Part shown: positions 1 through 8,632 of the stretch, in pieces | Numbering within the stretch: the stretch's first letter is position 1 | How the letters are laid out: each line of letters begins with the position of its first letter | Origin: Shewanella carassii | GTDB taxonomy: Bacteria; Pseudomonadota; Gammaproteobacteria; Enterobacterales; Shewanellaceae | DNA: 64,000 bases | Direction: 5' to 3' | Assembly: GCF_002777975.1 (NCBI RefSeq) | Contig: NZ_NGVS01000045.1 | Coordinates: forward strand, 1-64,000 | Notes under the pieces: generated by a model | What the model was told of the DNA's origin: nothing | The model's input: the letters and a program-made list of their open reading frames with translations, nothing else | Databases searched by the model: none | Translations under genes and position numbers: made by a program

Positions 1-484
<484 letters not shown>

Positions 485-559
485 GTACAAAAGCCGATTC
501 AATGTGTAGAATCAAGCAAGGAGGGCCAGGTTGACTGCCGTGTCACTCCTTCCCAAGCT

Positions 560-587
560 AAGCGAGCCTGCGGGTTCGCTTTTTTTA
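560..587 (+). terminator. Rho-independent terminator
   Basis: A 9-bp stem (AAGCGAGCC pairing with GGTTCGCTT, one G-T wobble) with a 4-nt loop is followed by a run of T. It sits between the Pro-Glu repeat gene and the lipoprotein gene and would end the former transcript. Confidence 0.8.
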
Positions 588-603
588 TTGATGGAGAGCC
601 GCA

Positions 604-936
604 ATGAAACCAGCGACTTTATGGGTTGCACTTACTTCACTGTTGCTGCTGGCAGCCTGTAGCAAGCAGCCGCAATGGACTCTGTTTTACTATCCGGATA
701 CGGATATACCGCAGCCGAATAGAGATAAGTCGGACGTCGAGCCGCAAACGGCCGAGACCTTGGATCGTTATCACGCCATTGCCGGTTATTATCAAACCCT
801 GCAGCAGTGCCAAGGCAAGGGCAGTGGCATGCAGCGCCTCAATGAGGGGAAAGGCAGCTTCGAGTGCGGTCACAACTGCCGTCTCGACGACAGGGATATG
901 GTAATCTGTGACCAATGGCACACTAACGGCCCCTAA
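604..936 (+). CDS. Small lipoprotein of unknown function
   Basis: The 110-residue product starts with a hydrophobic signal (about residues 4-17) and a lipobox ending L-A-A-C at Cys19, so it should be lipid-anchored after signal peptidase II cleavage. The mature part has four cysteines (in QQCQG, FECGHNC and VICD contexts) that could form disulfides in the periplasm. It ends 5 bp before selO and follows a terminator, so it may be co-transcribed with selO. I do not recognise the family. Confidence 0.75.
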   Translation: MKPATLWVALTSLLLLAACSKQPQWTLFYYPDTDIPQPNRDKSDVEPQTAETLDRYHAIAGYYQTLQQCQGKGSGMQRLNEGKGSFECGHNCRLDDRDMVICDQWHTNGP

Positions 937-941
937 GGGAC

Positions 942-2414
942 ATGAAATTTAAACAGGATTACTTCACCCGCCTGGCTGGATTTTATCAGCAGGTATTGCC
1001 TTCTGGGCTGCCGTCACCTCACTGGTTGGCTTGGAGTGATGATGCGGCGGCGCTTTTGGGCTTGGCTGGCCCCAATGAAACCCTGCTGCAGCAACTCGCC
1101 GGCAACCAGAGAATGCCGGGCGCCGAATATTACGCCCAAGTCTACAGTGGACATCAGTTTGGCGGCTACAGCCCCAGATTGGGTGATGGTCGCTCGATCA
1201 TTCTCGGTGAGGCGCAGGGGCCTGAAGGTGCCTGGGATCTGGCCTTGAAGGGCGCGGGTCCCACGCCATACTCGCGTCACGGTGATGGCCGTGCTGTGAT
1301 GCGTTCGGCGGTGCGCGAGTTTCTGGTTTCCGAGGCGCTGTATCATTTGGGCGTGCCCACCACCAGGGCGCTGGCGGTGATCGGTTCTGAGCTGCCGGTG
1401 TGGCGCGAGTCGCTGGAAAAAGGCGCCATTACCGTGCGCCTGGCCCGCAGCCATATACGTTTTGGCCACTTCGAGTATTTCTGTTACAGCGAGAGGGGGC
1501 AGGCCGACAAGCTCAAGCAGCTGCTCGATTTCACCCTCAGCCAGCATTATCCCCAACTCAGCCTGGACTATGACGGCTACAAGGCTTGGTTTGCGCTGGT
1601 GGTGCGTGATACTGCGCGCATGATAGCTCACTGGCAAGCGGTGGGCTTTGCCCACGGGGTGATGAATACCGACAATATGTCGATTCTCGGCGACAGCTTC
1701 GACTTTGGCCCCTTCGCCTTCCTCGATACCTTCAAGGAAGACTTTATCTGTAACCATTCAGATCCCGAGGGGCGCTACGCCTTCGGTCAGCAACCCGGCA
1801 TCGGCTTGTGGAACCTGCAACGTTTGGCGCAGGCGTTGACGCCTGTGCTGGCTTCCGATGATTTGATAGCCGCGCTCAATACTTATCAACATGAATTGGT
1901 GCAGCAATATCTTGGCTTGATGCGCGCCAAGTTGGGGCTGGCACCTTTGGCCGAAGATTTAAGCCTTGATGCCAGGCTGGAGCAGGACAACAAGGACCTG
2001 GCGCTTATCGGCGCCTTTACCGGCTTGTTGGAACAAAACGCCTTGGACTATACCCAGAGCCTGCGCCGCTTCGGCGAGCTGGATCCCAAGGCAGAAAACA
2101 GTAGTCTGAGGGATGATTTTATCAATCGTCAGGGCTGGGATGACTGGCTGCCCGAGTACCGGCAACGTATCGATACCCGCCAGGGACTTGAACAGTGGCA
2201 GGCCGAGCGCCGGGCCCATAACCCCAAATATATCTTGCGCAACTATCTGGCTCAGGAAGCGATCATTGCCATCGAAGAGGAGGGCAATACTCAGCCGCTT
2301 GAGCAGTTGTACCAGCTCCTCAGGCGCCCGTTCGATGAACAGCCAGAGATGCAGGAATTTGCCAAGCGACCACCGGATTGGGGGCAGGGGTTGATCATGT
2401 CCTGCAGTAGTTAA
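942..2414 (+). CDS. selO: Protein adenylyltransferase SelO (YdiU family)
   Basis: This is a pseudokinase-fold enzyme that transfers AMP from ATP to Ser/Thr/Tyr of target proteins (AMPylation) and is linked to redox stress. At 490 residues it is close to E. coli YdiU. Visible hallmarks are GGYSPRLGDGR (74-84), LKGAGPTPYSRHGDGRA (102-118), MNTDN (241-245) holding the active-site Asp/Asn, and DFGPFAFLD (254-262) as the metal-binding motif. The C-terminus ends Ser-Cys-Ser-Ser; Cys sits where many eukaryotic SelO proteins carry selenocysteine. It starts a run of genes leading through a DUF3630 gene to srkA. Confidence 0.95.
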   Translation: MKFKQDYFTRLAGFYQQVLPSGLPSPHWLAWSDDAAALLGLAGPNETLLQQLAGNQRMPGAEYYAQVYSGHQFGGYSPRLGDGRSIILGEAQGPEGAWDLALKGAGPTPYSRHGDGRAVMRSAVREFLVSEALYHLGVPTTRALAVIGSELPVWRESLEKGAITVRLARSHIRFGHFEYFCYSERGQADKLKQLLDFTLSQHYPQLSLDYDGYKAWFALVVRDTARMIAHWQAVGFAHGVMNTDNMSILGDSFDFGPFAFLDTFKEDFICNHSDPEGRYAFGQQPGIGLWNLQRLAQALTPVLASDDLIAALNTYQHELVQQYLGLMRAKLGLAPLAEDLSLDARLEQDNKDLALIGAFTGLLEQNALDYTQSLRRFGELDPKAENSSLRDDFINRQGWDDWLPEYRQRIDTRQGLEQWQAERRAHNPKYILRNYLAQEAIIAIEEEGNTQPLEQLYQLLRRPFDEQPEMQEFAKRPPDWGQGLIMSCSS

Positions 2415-2430
2415 GAAATAGGATTAAAAG

Positions 2431-2724
2431 ATGCAGTATCAAAATCTTAGCTTGGATCCAGAGCATAAAACCTTGTCGATGACGGCCGGGGTCGAGTTTG
2501 AAGCCTTCGACAGCTTTGCCGAGCCCCTGTGCCGGGCACTTGATGCCAAGGTGCTGGAGCGGCAATGGGGAGCAGACCGTCACCAATGGCTGCTGGATTT
2601 TGAAGGCAGCCTCTTGTGGCTCAACTATGAGTTTTACGGTGATGTATGCTGGTTGAGCTGCCAGAGTGAACAAGACTGGGAAGTGTTGGTATACCTGAAA
2701 CATTTACTGGAGTCACAGGCATGA
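2431..2724 (+). CDS. DUF3630 family protein
   Basis: A 97-residue acidic protein with several Trp and no signal peptide or membrane segment. It resembles the DUF3630 proteins that commonly precede srkA in Shewanella. It lies 16 bp after selO, and its stop overlaps the srkA start (ATGA at 2721-2724), which suggests translational coupling to the kinase. Function is unknown. The family call is from memory of sequence character, not a search. Confidence 0.6.
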   Translation: MQYQNLSLDPEHKTLSMTAGVEFEAFDSFAEPLCRALDAKVLERQWGADRHQWLLDFEGSLLWLNYEFYGDVCWLSCQSEQDWEVLVYLKHLLESQA

Positions 2725-3722
2725 CAGAAAAGCAGGCCATGGCGGCGTTTCATTATCGGGATCTTTCCCCTGAACTGATTTTGGATGCCATCGAAAGTCT
2801 AGCGATTTACCCCGAGACGGGGCTAACGCCACTCAACAGCTATGAGAACCGGGTCTATCAGTTTCGCTGCGATCGCGGTCAGAGGTACGTGGTTAAGTTC
2901 TATCGCCCCGAGCGTTGGACCGATGCCCAGATTTTGGAAGAGCATGAATTTACGTTCGAGCTGGCCGAAGCCGAGATCCCCATTGCCGCCCCTGTGGTGC
3001 TCGACGGCCGCAGTCTGCATCACTTCAAAGAGTGGCGTTTCGCGCTGTTTCCTTCCATAGGCGGTCGCAGCTTCGAAGTGGACAACCTGGATCAGATAGA
3101 GGGCGCCGGCCAGTTTATCGGCCGTTTACATCAGTATTCCCGTGGCAGCCTGTTCAAACAGCGCTTGAACCTGACGCCGACAACCCTGGGGACTCCGGCG
3201 CTGGAGCAATTGCAGCGCACAGAGTTGATCCCGAACGCTTTGCGGGAACATCTGCTCGAGGCGGCGTTAAGCCTCTTCTCTGAGCTACAGTTGCGTTGGC
3301 AGAATATCGAATACCAGAGTATGCGCCTGCATGGCGATCTGCATCCCGGCAATATTCTCTGGACCCCCAATGGCCCCGGGTTTGTCGATCTCGATGATGC
3401 CTGCAATGGCCCTGCGGTGCAGGATTTATGGATGATGCTATCCGGTGACAGGCAGCAACAGACGCTGCAGTTGGAAGTCTTGCTGGAGGCCTACGAGGCC
3501 TTCTCCAACTTCGATACCAAAGAGCTTCAGTTGATAGAGCCACTCAGGGCTCTGCGAATGTTGCACTACAACGCCTGGTTGGCCAAGCGCTGGGACGACC
3601 CCGCGTTTCCGCGCCACTTCCCCTGGTTTGCGACTGAAGAATACTGGCGACAGCAGTTACAGGCCTTTAAAGAGCAACGGCAGCGACTGGATGAGGCGCC
3701 GCTGAGCCTTATTCCCTATTGA
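2721..3722 (+). CDS. srkA: Stress response kinase A (YihE/RdoA)
   Basis: A cytoplasmic Ser/Thr kinase of the aminoglycoside-phosphotransferase fold that protects against stress-induced death in E. coli. The 333-residue length matches the family (about 328). The catalytic loop HGDLHPGN is at 204-211 (catalytic Asp206), the DFG-like VDLDDA is at 222-227, and a nucleotide-binding Lys is likely in YVVKFYRP (about 59). As in E. coli, dsbA lies immediately downstream. E. coli yihE is co-transcribed with dsbA; the 165-bp gap here could hold a separate dsbA promoter. Confidence 0.93.
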   Translation: MTEKQAMAAFHYRDLSPELILDAIESLAIYPETGLTPLNSYENRVYQFRCDRGQRYVVKFYRPERWTDAQILEEHEFTFELAEAEIPIAAPVVLDGRSLHHFKEWRFALFPSIGGRSFEVDNLDQIEGAGQFIGRLHQYSRGSLFKQRLNLTPTTLGTPALEQLQRTELIPNALREHLLEAALSLFSELQLRWQNIEYQSMRLHGDLHPGNILWTPNGPGFVDLDDACNGPAVQDLWMMLSGDRQQQTLQLEVLLEAYEAFSNFDTKELQLIEPLRALRMLHYNAWLAKRWDDPAFPRHFPWFATEEYWRQQLQAFKEQRQRLDEAPLSLIPY

Positions 3723-3887
3723 TAAGGTGGCAGAGTTCAATCTCTGCCTGTTTATCTGTCCACCGCGGTTGTGGGTGGGAGAAATAAAAAGGGAACTCAG
3801 AGCTTGAGTTCGACTCAAAAAGAAGATTATGTTATTCAGCAACTCCAGCAGTGTTGGCTGTAATTTTTAATAAAAAAAGGAAATCCA

Positions 3888-4499
3888 ATGAAGAAAATCC
3901 TGATGTTGGCGGCGGCGTTTTTGCTGCTTCCCCTGGCGGCCACGGCAGCTCAATACAAAGAAGGTGTGCACTACACTGTGGTCAGTGATGGTCCCGCCAC
4001 TGCCAAGCCTGAAATCAGAGAGTTTTTCTCTTTTTACTGCTCTCATTGTTATAACTTTGAGAAAAATATACTCCCTGTCCTGAAGGCGCGTCTGCCGGAA
4101 GGGGTGGCATTTGAGCAAAACCATGTCGAGTTTATCGGTCGTGAGATGGGAGTTGAAATGTCCCGTGCCTTTGCCATTGCCAAAGTGCTGAAGGTGTCCG
4201 ATAAGATTAATCACGCCATGTTCAGCGCGATCCAGGACAAGAAGCAACATTTCACCAGTCGTGACGACATCAAGGCTCTCTTTGTTGCCAATGGTGTGGA
4301 TCCCAAACAGTTTGATTCTGCGGCCAGCTCTTTTATGGTCAGTACCATGCTGGCCAGCATGAAGCGCAACACAGAAAATGCCGAGATTTCAGGGGTTCCT
4401 GCGCTGGTGGTGAATGGTAAATATCGGGTCGAAACTGGGGCCATCAAGTCTTATGACGAGATGCTGGATATAGCTCTCTATCTGACTAAGTTGAAGTAA
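3888..4499 (+). CDS. dsbA: Periplasmic thiol:disulfide interchange protein DsbA
   Basis: The primary oxidant of cysteine pairs in exported proteins, reoxidised by DsbB. The 203-residue precursor has a signal peptide (about 1-20, cleavage after ALA-type TA|AQY). The thioredoxin-fold active site is C-S-H-C at 51-54, where the usual DsbA sequence is C-P-H-C. The cis-proline loop is intact (GVPA, Pro171). The start has a clear AAGGA ribosome site 8 bp upstream. It follows srkA as in E. coli and ends at a strong terminator. The Ser in the CXXC motif is the one unusual feature. Confidence 0.93.
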   Translation: MKKILMLAAAFLLLPLAATAAQYKEGVHYTVVSDGPATAKPEIREFFSFYCSHCYNFEKNILPVLKARLPEGVAFEQNHVEFIGREMGVEMSRAFAIAKVLKVSDKINHAMFSAIQDKKQHFTSRDDIKALFVANGVDPKQFDSAASSFMVSTMLASMKRNTENAEISGVPALVVNGKYRVETGAIKSYDEMLDIALYLTKLK

Positions 4500-4516
4500 T
4501 TCAGCTTTTCAACATC

Positions 4517-4541
4517 AAAGGGGCCTTGTAGGCCCTTTTTT
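4517..4541 (+). terminator. Terminator of the srkA-dsbA unit
   Basis: A 9-bp stem (AAAGGGGCC with GGCCCTTTT, one wobble), a 5-nt loop and a T6 tail begin 18 bp after the dsbA stop. Confidence 0.85.
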
Positions 4542-4568
4542 GTTACCTCAAAAAGCATGGGGACAGGC

Positions 4569-4641
4569 AAAAAAAACCGTACTTCCTGAATGCAGAAAGC
4601 ACGGACTAGAGCCATGGGGCTCAGTTTTTACCCTGAGTAAC
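4569..4641 (-). ncRNA. Candidate small RNA, about 73 nt
   Basis: On the minus strand I read a promoter-like pair (TTGCCA at 4676-4671, 17-bp spacer, TAGAGT at 4653-4648), then about 70 nt ending in a strong terminator. The terminator is a 12-bp stem (CCGTGCTTTCTG / CAGGAAGTACGG, two mismatches) with a 4-nt loop, followed by T8. Two short hairpins before it (CTCAG/CTGAG and GAGCC/GGCTC) share bases and exclude one another. There is no open frame of useful length. It points towards the dsbA 3' end. I could not match it to a named RNA. Confidence 0.5.
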
Positions 4642-4647
4642 ATGCTC

Positions 4648-4676
4648 ACTCTAACAGTGTGTCAAAAAATTGGCAA
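4648..4676 (-). promoter_or_regulatory. Promoter-like element for the small RNA
   Basis: On the minus strand: TTGCCA (-35, 5 of 6 to consensus), 17-bp spacer, TAGAGT (-10, 4 of 6). A start about 7 nt downstream would give an RNA ending at the T8 tract near 4569. Confidence 0.45.
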
Positions 4677-4841
4677 GCGTTGTCTATTTGACGTTTTGTG
4701 GCGATGAATGACGTTCTGTGGGAGGTGGAAGGTAAAAAATGATCTTGGCTGTTTTTGGCTATTTCCCGGATCGGCATGAAACCTTATGCGGAATAAAGAG
4801 TCAAAAGATCGGGATCGGAAATCAACTAAAGGAGGTTTCTC

Positions 4842-5054
4842 GTGCGTGTATTTCCTGTCTATGCTCCCAAGCTGATAGTCAAACACGTAAGGATATTTTT
4901 GACCGGCGCCGTCTGGGTGAAAGATCTGGGAAGATTAGAGTTTGATAAGGGGCGTTTTTTGCTGCCGAGAAAAAGCCTGCCAAAGGTAAAGCAGGCTATC
5001 ATGGAATTGAACGAACTCATTGAAACTCAGAACAGCCAAGCTAAAACCGTTTAG
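4842..5054 (+). CDS. ytfK: DUF1107 / YtfK-like small protein
   Basis: A 70-residue cytosolic protein starting at GTG, with AGGAGG 6 bp upstream. The pattern aligns with E. coli YtfK through its whole first half: a short MRVF-type start, a Tyr-x-Pro, a Val-Lys-x-Val run, Gly, then VKDLGRLEFDKGRFLLP (27-43) against the E. coli VKD-type/EFDKG/P block. YtfK binds SpoT and shifts it towards (p)ppGpp synthesis in E. coli; the same role here is inferred. The C-terminal third differs. It is convergent with zapB, with 2 bp between the stops. Confidence 0.7.
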   Translation: MRVFPVYAPKLIVKHVRIFLTGAVWVKDLGRLEFDKGRFLLPRKSLPKVKQAIMELNELIETQNSQAKTV

Positions 5055-5056
5055 AT

Positions 5057-5260
5057 TCAGTTGACTTCGTTGTTGAGCAGACCAACAAGGCCGGTGACTT
5101 TCTCGTTCCACGAGTTGAGATCTTGCTGAAGTTGTTGGTTTTGCTCTGTCAGATCAGCATTTTTCTGCTTTTCTTCATCCAGCTCCATTTTTAGAAGCTC
5201 AATATTTTCGAGTGCTGCCTGGATTTTGGTCTCCAGTTGGGACAGTAGTTCTAGGCTCAT
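5057..5260 (-). CDS. zapB: Cell division protein ZapB
   Basis: A 67-residue, almost entirely coiled-coil protein (heptad-rich Leu/Glu/Gln/Lys from residue 3 to about 60) with the ZapB N-terminus (MSLELLSQLETKIQ) and the SWNEKVTGLVGLL end. ZapB joins the Z-ring through ZapA and helps to align it with the chromosome terminus via MatP. An AGGA ribosome site lies upstream (AAGGACTCCTGTATG context). Confidence 0.9.
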   Translation of the reverse strand: MSLELLSQLETKIQAALENIELLKMELDEEKQKNADLTEQNQQLQQDLNSWNEKVTGLVGLLNNEVN

Positions 5261-5462
5261 ACAGGAGTCCTTAATATAGTTGGCGAATGAGATATTGATT
5301 CTATCAGTGCCACTGGCTTAAGGAATAGCTCTTATCTCTAAGTGTCCAAAAAATATGCGATAAAATCGGCTGTTTGGCAGTTTTTTTCACTTATCTGAAT
5401 CCCAGCTGTCCCAAGCCGACTTTTGCCGGATAAAATAATGTTTTTTACCCGGAACCCCGCCG

Positions 5463-5810
5463 ATGACAATTCAACGTATCGATACCAATGCACGCATGAG
5501 CAGCATAGTGATCCACAACAATACGGCTTACCTCTGTGGTCAAGTCGCCAAGGACAAGTATGCCGATATTCAACAACAGACCCTAACCATGCTCGAAGAG
5601 GTGGATGAGCTATTGAAACGGGCTGGCAGCAGTCGCGAGCGGATCCTGTCGGCGACTATCTACCTGAAACAGATGAGTGATTATGATGCCATGAATGCCA
5701 TTTGGGATGCTTGGTTACCTGCTGGACATGCACCGGCCAGAGCTTGTGTGGAGGCTTCGATCGCCGAGCCTGAGTATCTGGTGGAGGTCTCTATTATCGC
5801 GGCGATTTAA
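5463..5810 (+). CDS. RidA family protein (YoaB-like)
   Basis: A 115-residue single-domain protein of the YjgF/YER057c/UK114 (Rid) family. Canonical RidA hydrolyses reactive 2-aminoacrylate and related enamines/imines. The substrate-binding Arg is in PARACVEA (about 96) and the terminal acidic position is in LVEVSIIA (about 110). The short length and 'SSIVIHNNTAYLCGQVA' pattern fit the YoaB-like subgroup rather than canonical RidA, so the exact substrate is uncertain. Its stop overlaps the 3' end of the convergent rof gene by 4 bp. Confidence 0.85.
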   Translation: MTIQRIDTNARMSSIVIHNNTAYLCGQVAKDKYADIQQQTLTMLEEVDELLKRAGSSRERILSATIYLKQMSDYDAMNAIWDAWLPAGHAPARACVEASIAEPEYLVEVSIIAAI

Positions 5811-6085
5811 ATTTCACAACCGGTCGAGGCAATCAGCACTCGGCCGAACTCGGCACCTTCCTGCTCTGGGGTAATCGCCAGCAACTGATCCATTCGGATG
5901 GCGCGGTTGCTGGTGGCCGTTTGCACCAGCAGCCACTCGCTCTTGTCGGGACGGGTCTCGGTGATCAATGCCTTGCCATGCAATATCTCTCCTTGCAACA
6001 GCTCTATTTTCAGCGGATAACCGCGGATACAGGCTAACTCCAGGTAATCATAGTTGCCACAATCTATGGCTTGGTAAGGTTTCAT
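5807..6085 (-). CDS. rof: Rho-binding antiterminator (Rof/YaeO)
   Basis: A 92-residue Sm-like protein. The N-terminal YQAIDCGNYDYLELAC motif (4-19) matches the E. coli Rof signature closely, followed by beta strands with LKIELLQGE and a conserved RAIRMDQLLAI. Rof binds the primary RNA site of Rho and inhibits termination. The acidic Asp/Glu/Tyr cluster in the motif is the Rho-contacting region in the E. coli protein. It overlaps the RidA-family gene tail to tail. Confidence 0.88.
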   Translation of the reverse strand: MKPYQAIDCGNYDYLELACIRGYPLKIELLQGEILHGKALITETRPDKSEWLLVQTATSNRAIRMDQLLAITPEQEGAEFGRVLIASTGCEI

Positions 6086-6317
6086 ATCTCGATCTTATCG
6101 TGTGAAGTGAAATAATGCTCTGACAGTGATCCGAGCTATTCAAAGTAATGGCTGCTTTGAGGCAGAGTGGTATAAAAGTAGTCTTATTTTTCGCTTATAC
6201 CAAAATAATTTGCCGTAAATTGTGAGCCATGGATTTGGCGGTGGGAGCGGCTTGCGAATGTCGCTGTGTTGGTGTGGCTGTTAACCATGCCATTCGATTT
6301 GAGAAGAGATATTAAGC

Positions 6318-6342
6318 AAAAAGCCCCAAAATGGGGCTTTTT
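6318..6342 (-). terminator. Terminator of the outer-membrane barrel gene
   Basis: On the minus strand, AAAAAGCCCC and GGGGCTTTTT form a stem around a short A/T loop with a T5 tail, just after the stop of the barrel gene. The symmetry would allow it to work in both directions. Confidence 0.75.
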
Positions 6343-6354
6343 AGAGGCTTAGGG

Positions 6355-6909
6355 TTAGAAGTGATAGTTGACACTCAGGTACAGTTGCTGGGTGTTATCC
6401 AGCGCATATTTACCTGAGTCTATCTTGTTGTCATAGTCTTGCTTCAGATAACGATAACCTATCTCGGTATCCAGCCTGTCATTCAGTTTATACACAAGAC
6501 CCGTTTGACCACCCCAGACAAAATTATTGTCTGATCCCAGGGCGTCGCTGTCCGGCGCCGTGTGGTTAATACCGGCGCTGGCACCGATAAACCAGTTCAG
6601 TTTGTGGGCCTGATCCAAACCTACCAGATAGTCATAGGAAACCAGTCCCATCTGCTGTTTGGCGAAGTCATCGCTGTTGTAGCTATAAGTGGCGTACAGA
6701 CGCTGGTTGGGGGTAAGGAAGGTACCGCCGCGCAGCATGTAGACGGCATTGCGATCATCATCGCTGAACTTGCCGCCATCAGTGGGCTTATGAGAGTAGT
6801 CGTTTTGCTGCGCGCCGACACCGCCGCCGACAAACCAGTCAGCAGCAAAGGAAGGGGTCGAGAAAGCGAGAGCCGCAGCGGAAGCCAGTATTAGAGATTG
6901 AATCTTCAT
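6355..6909 (-). CDS. Small outer-membrane beta-barrel protein
   Basis: A 184-residue precursor with a classical signal peptide (about 1-22, cleavage after SFA). The mature part alternates hydrophobic and polar residues in strands with aromatic girdles and ends in Phe (SVNYHF), the usual outer-membrane sorting signal. The length and repeated 'G..Y.L...L..EIGYRY' wording fit an 8-strand OmpA/OmpW-like barrel. An AAGGAG ribosome site precedes the start. The gene stands alone with its own terminator. I cannot assign a substrate. Confidence 0.8.
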   Translation of the reverse strand: MKIQSLILASAAALAFSTPSFAADWFVGGGVGAQQNDYSHKPTDGGKFSDDDRNAVYMLRGGTFLTPNQRLYATYSYNSDDFAKQQMGLVSYDYLVGLDQAHKLNWFIGASAGINHTAPDSDALGSDNNFVWGGQTGLVYKLNDRLDTEIGYRYLKQDYDNKIDSGKYALDNTQQLYLSVNYHF

Positions 6910-7144
6910 AATTTACTCCTTGATCCGGGAAAGTCCGGATGGCTGTTTTAAGCCGGGTCAACTTGTGTTCATCGGCAGGTTAGGGCCGTTTTGCTGAACT
7001 TTGGCTGAATGAGCGCAGGAAGGGACTTTTCATCGTATATACCGACCTTTTATGTTAAAAAACTTAATGTTAGAGGCTTTGATTGTTGTGAGATAGTGAT
7101 AGTGTCGTGGTCGAAAAATAGACTGTTAACCTGAGGGGAAAGGG

Positions 7145-8503
7145 ATGAGACTGGTATTTGTACACGGCTGGAGTGTGACATCCACAGAGACCTATGGCTA
7201 TTTGCCGCAGGCATTGGCCAAGCGGGCAGACACAGAGCTTGAGGTGAGTCATCTGCACTTGGGGCGTTATATCAGTTTTCAGGATCAGGTGAAGTTGGAG
7301 GACGTTGCGCTGGCCTTCGAGGCCGCCAGGCGTGAAGTGCTGGGGGATGAGCCTTTCGCGGTGATCACCCACAGCACTGGAGCAGCCGTGATACGTTGCT
7401 GGTTGGAGACCTTCTTCGGATCCCAAAAATTGGCGGCTTGTCCCGTGACTCATATGATCATGCTGGCACCGGCCAACCACGGCTCCGCCTTGGCACAGCT
7501 TGGCAAGTCGCGTCTCGCCAGGATCAAGGCCTGGTTCGATGGATTGGAGCCCGGGCAGAAGATCCTCGACTGGTTGGAGCTGGGCAGTCTGGGGCAGGCC
7601 TCTTTGAGTCAAGCCTGGCTTAACTACGACTTTGAGGCCGCTCGGCTTTGGCCCTTGGTACTGACCGGCGAAAGCATAGATGCGTCCCTCTATGATTATC
7701 TCAACGCTTATACCGCCGAGCCGGGCTCGGATGGTGTCGTGCGGGTCGCCGCGGCGAATATGAATTATGCTCGGTTGCAATTGATGGAGCAGGTTCAGGA
7801 ATGTGACAGTTTTGATGGTGCCTGTGTGGCCAAGCTGGCGCCGGCAAGTTTCATTCAGGCTCCTGTCAGTGGCTTTGGCATTATTCCCAGGGCTAGTCAC
7901 AGCAAAGAAAAAATGGGGATCATGCGCTCGGTCAGCCGCAGAAACGCCGCCAACAAGCCGGTAGTGCAGGCGATTCTTGATTGGCTAAAGGTAGACTCGG
8001 TAGAGGCTTACCGCCGAGCCTGTCAGGAGCTTACGCGGCAAACCCAAAGCCGGACCACCAAGAAGCGTTACACCATGCTGGTGATTCGGGTGTGGGACGA
8101 CACCGGCGCCGCCATAGAGGATTTCGATTTCTATCTGCTCAGTGGCGAGCAGTATCTGCCGGGTATTCTGCCTAAGGGCTTTATGCAGGATAAGCAGCGC
8201 AACCAGCAGAGCCGCAACTGCCTGACCCTGTATCTGGATGCTGCCAAGATGCAGACCCTGCCTCAGGGGAAAATCGGTTTTAAACTGGTACCGCGCCCCG
8301 ATGATGGTGGCTGTTATTATCGTGCGGCTGAGTTCCAGTCTGATGCCGGCGCGGTATCCAGGCTGCTGAAGGAAGACGCCACTCTCGAAGTGGATATCTT
8401 GCTGAAGCGGCATCGTGATGCCGGACTGTTTACTCTGGTCAGCCCGGAAGAGAGCGGTGATTTTTCTCGTTTGCCGCCTCTGGGAGAGCTGGCCGAGATT
8501 TGA
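7145..8503 (+). CDS. Alpha/beta hydrolase (esterase/lipase-like)
   Basis: A 452-residue cytosolic protein. The N-terminal half is an alpha/beta hydrolase: an HGWS oxyanion-type motif at 7-10 and a nucleophile elbow THSTG at 75-79 (Ser77), with Thr in place of the first Gly of GXSXG. A later acidic position (EPGSDGVV, about 197) and a His (ASHSKEKMG, about 252) could complete the triad. Residues from about 300 onward form a second beta-rich domain without clear family features. No signal peptide is visible. Substrate unknown; a phospholipase or lipase role is plausible. Confidence 0.7.
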   Translation: MRLVFVHGWSVTSTETYGYLPQALAKRADTELEVSHLHLGRYISFQDQVKLEDVALAFEAARREVLGDEPFAVITHSTGAAVIRCWLETFFGSQKLAACPVTHMIMLAPANHGSALAQLGKSRLARIKAWFDGLEPGQKILDWLELGSLGQASLSQAWLNYDFEAARLWPLVLTGESIDASLYDYLNAYTAEPGSDGVVRVAAANMNYARLQLMEQVQECDSFDGACVAKLAPASFIQAPVSGFGIIPRASHSKEKMGIMRSVSRRNAANKPVVQAILDWLKVDSVEAYRRACQELTRQTQSRTTKKRYTMLVIRVWDDTGAAIEDFDFYLLSGEQYLPGILPKGFMQDKQRNQQSRNCLTLYLDAAKMQTLPQGKIGFKLVPRPDDGGCYYRAAEFQSDAGAVSRLLKEDATLEVDILLKRHRDAGLFTLVSPEESGDFSRLPPLGELAEI

Positions 8504-8575
8504 TGGTCAAAATATTGCTAGGCTTTTTTACACAACTTTTTACAGAAGCCTGACTGGCTGCAGACCTTGGTCCTC

Positions 8576-8604
8576 TTGACATTATTCCGGGCGCTCCCTA
8601 GTCT
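8576..8604 (+). promoter_or_regulatory. Sigma-70-like promoter of ilvE
   Basis: A perfect TTGACA, a 17-bp spacer and TAGTCT sit 28 bp before the ilvE start. The -10 match is weak. Confidence 0.45.
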
Positions 8605-8632
8605 GCTTGAACAACAGTCAAGGTGGTAAGCA

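Noticed and set aside
4569..4641. Spot 42 RNA (spf), because the srkA-dsbA context resembles the E. coli spf neighbourhood
   Set aside because: The sequence does not match Spot 42 as I remember it, and neither polA nor engB is adjacent.
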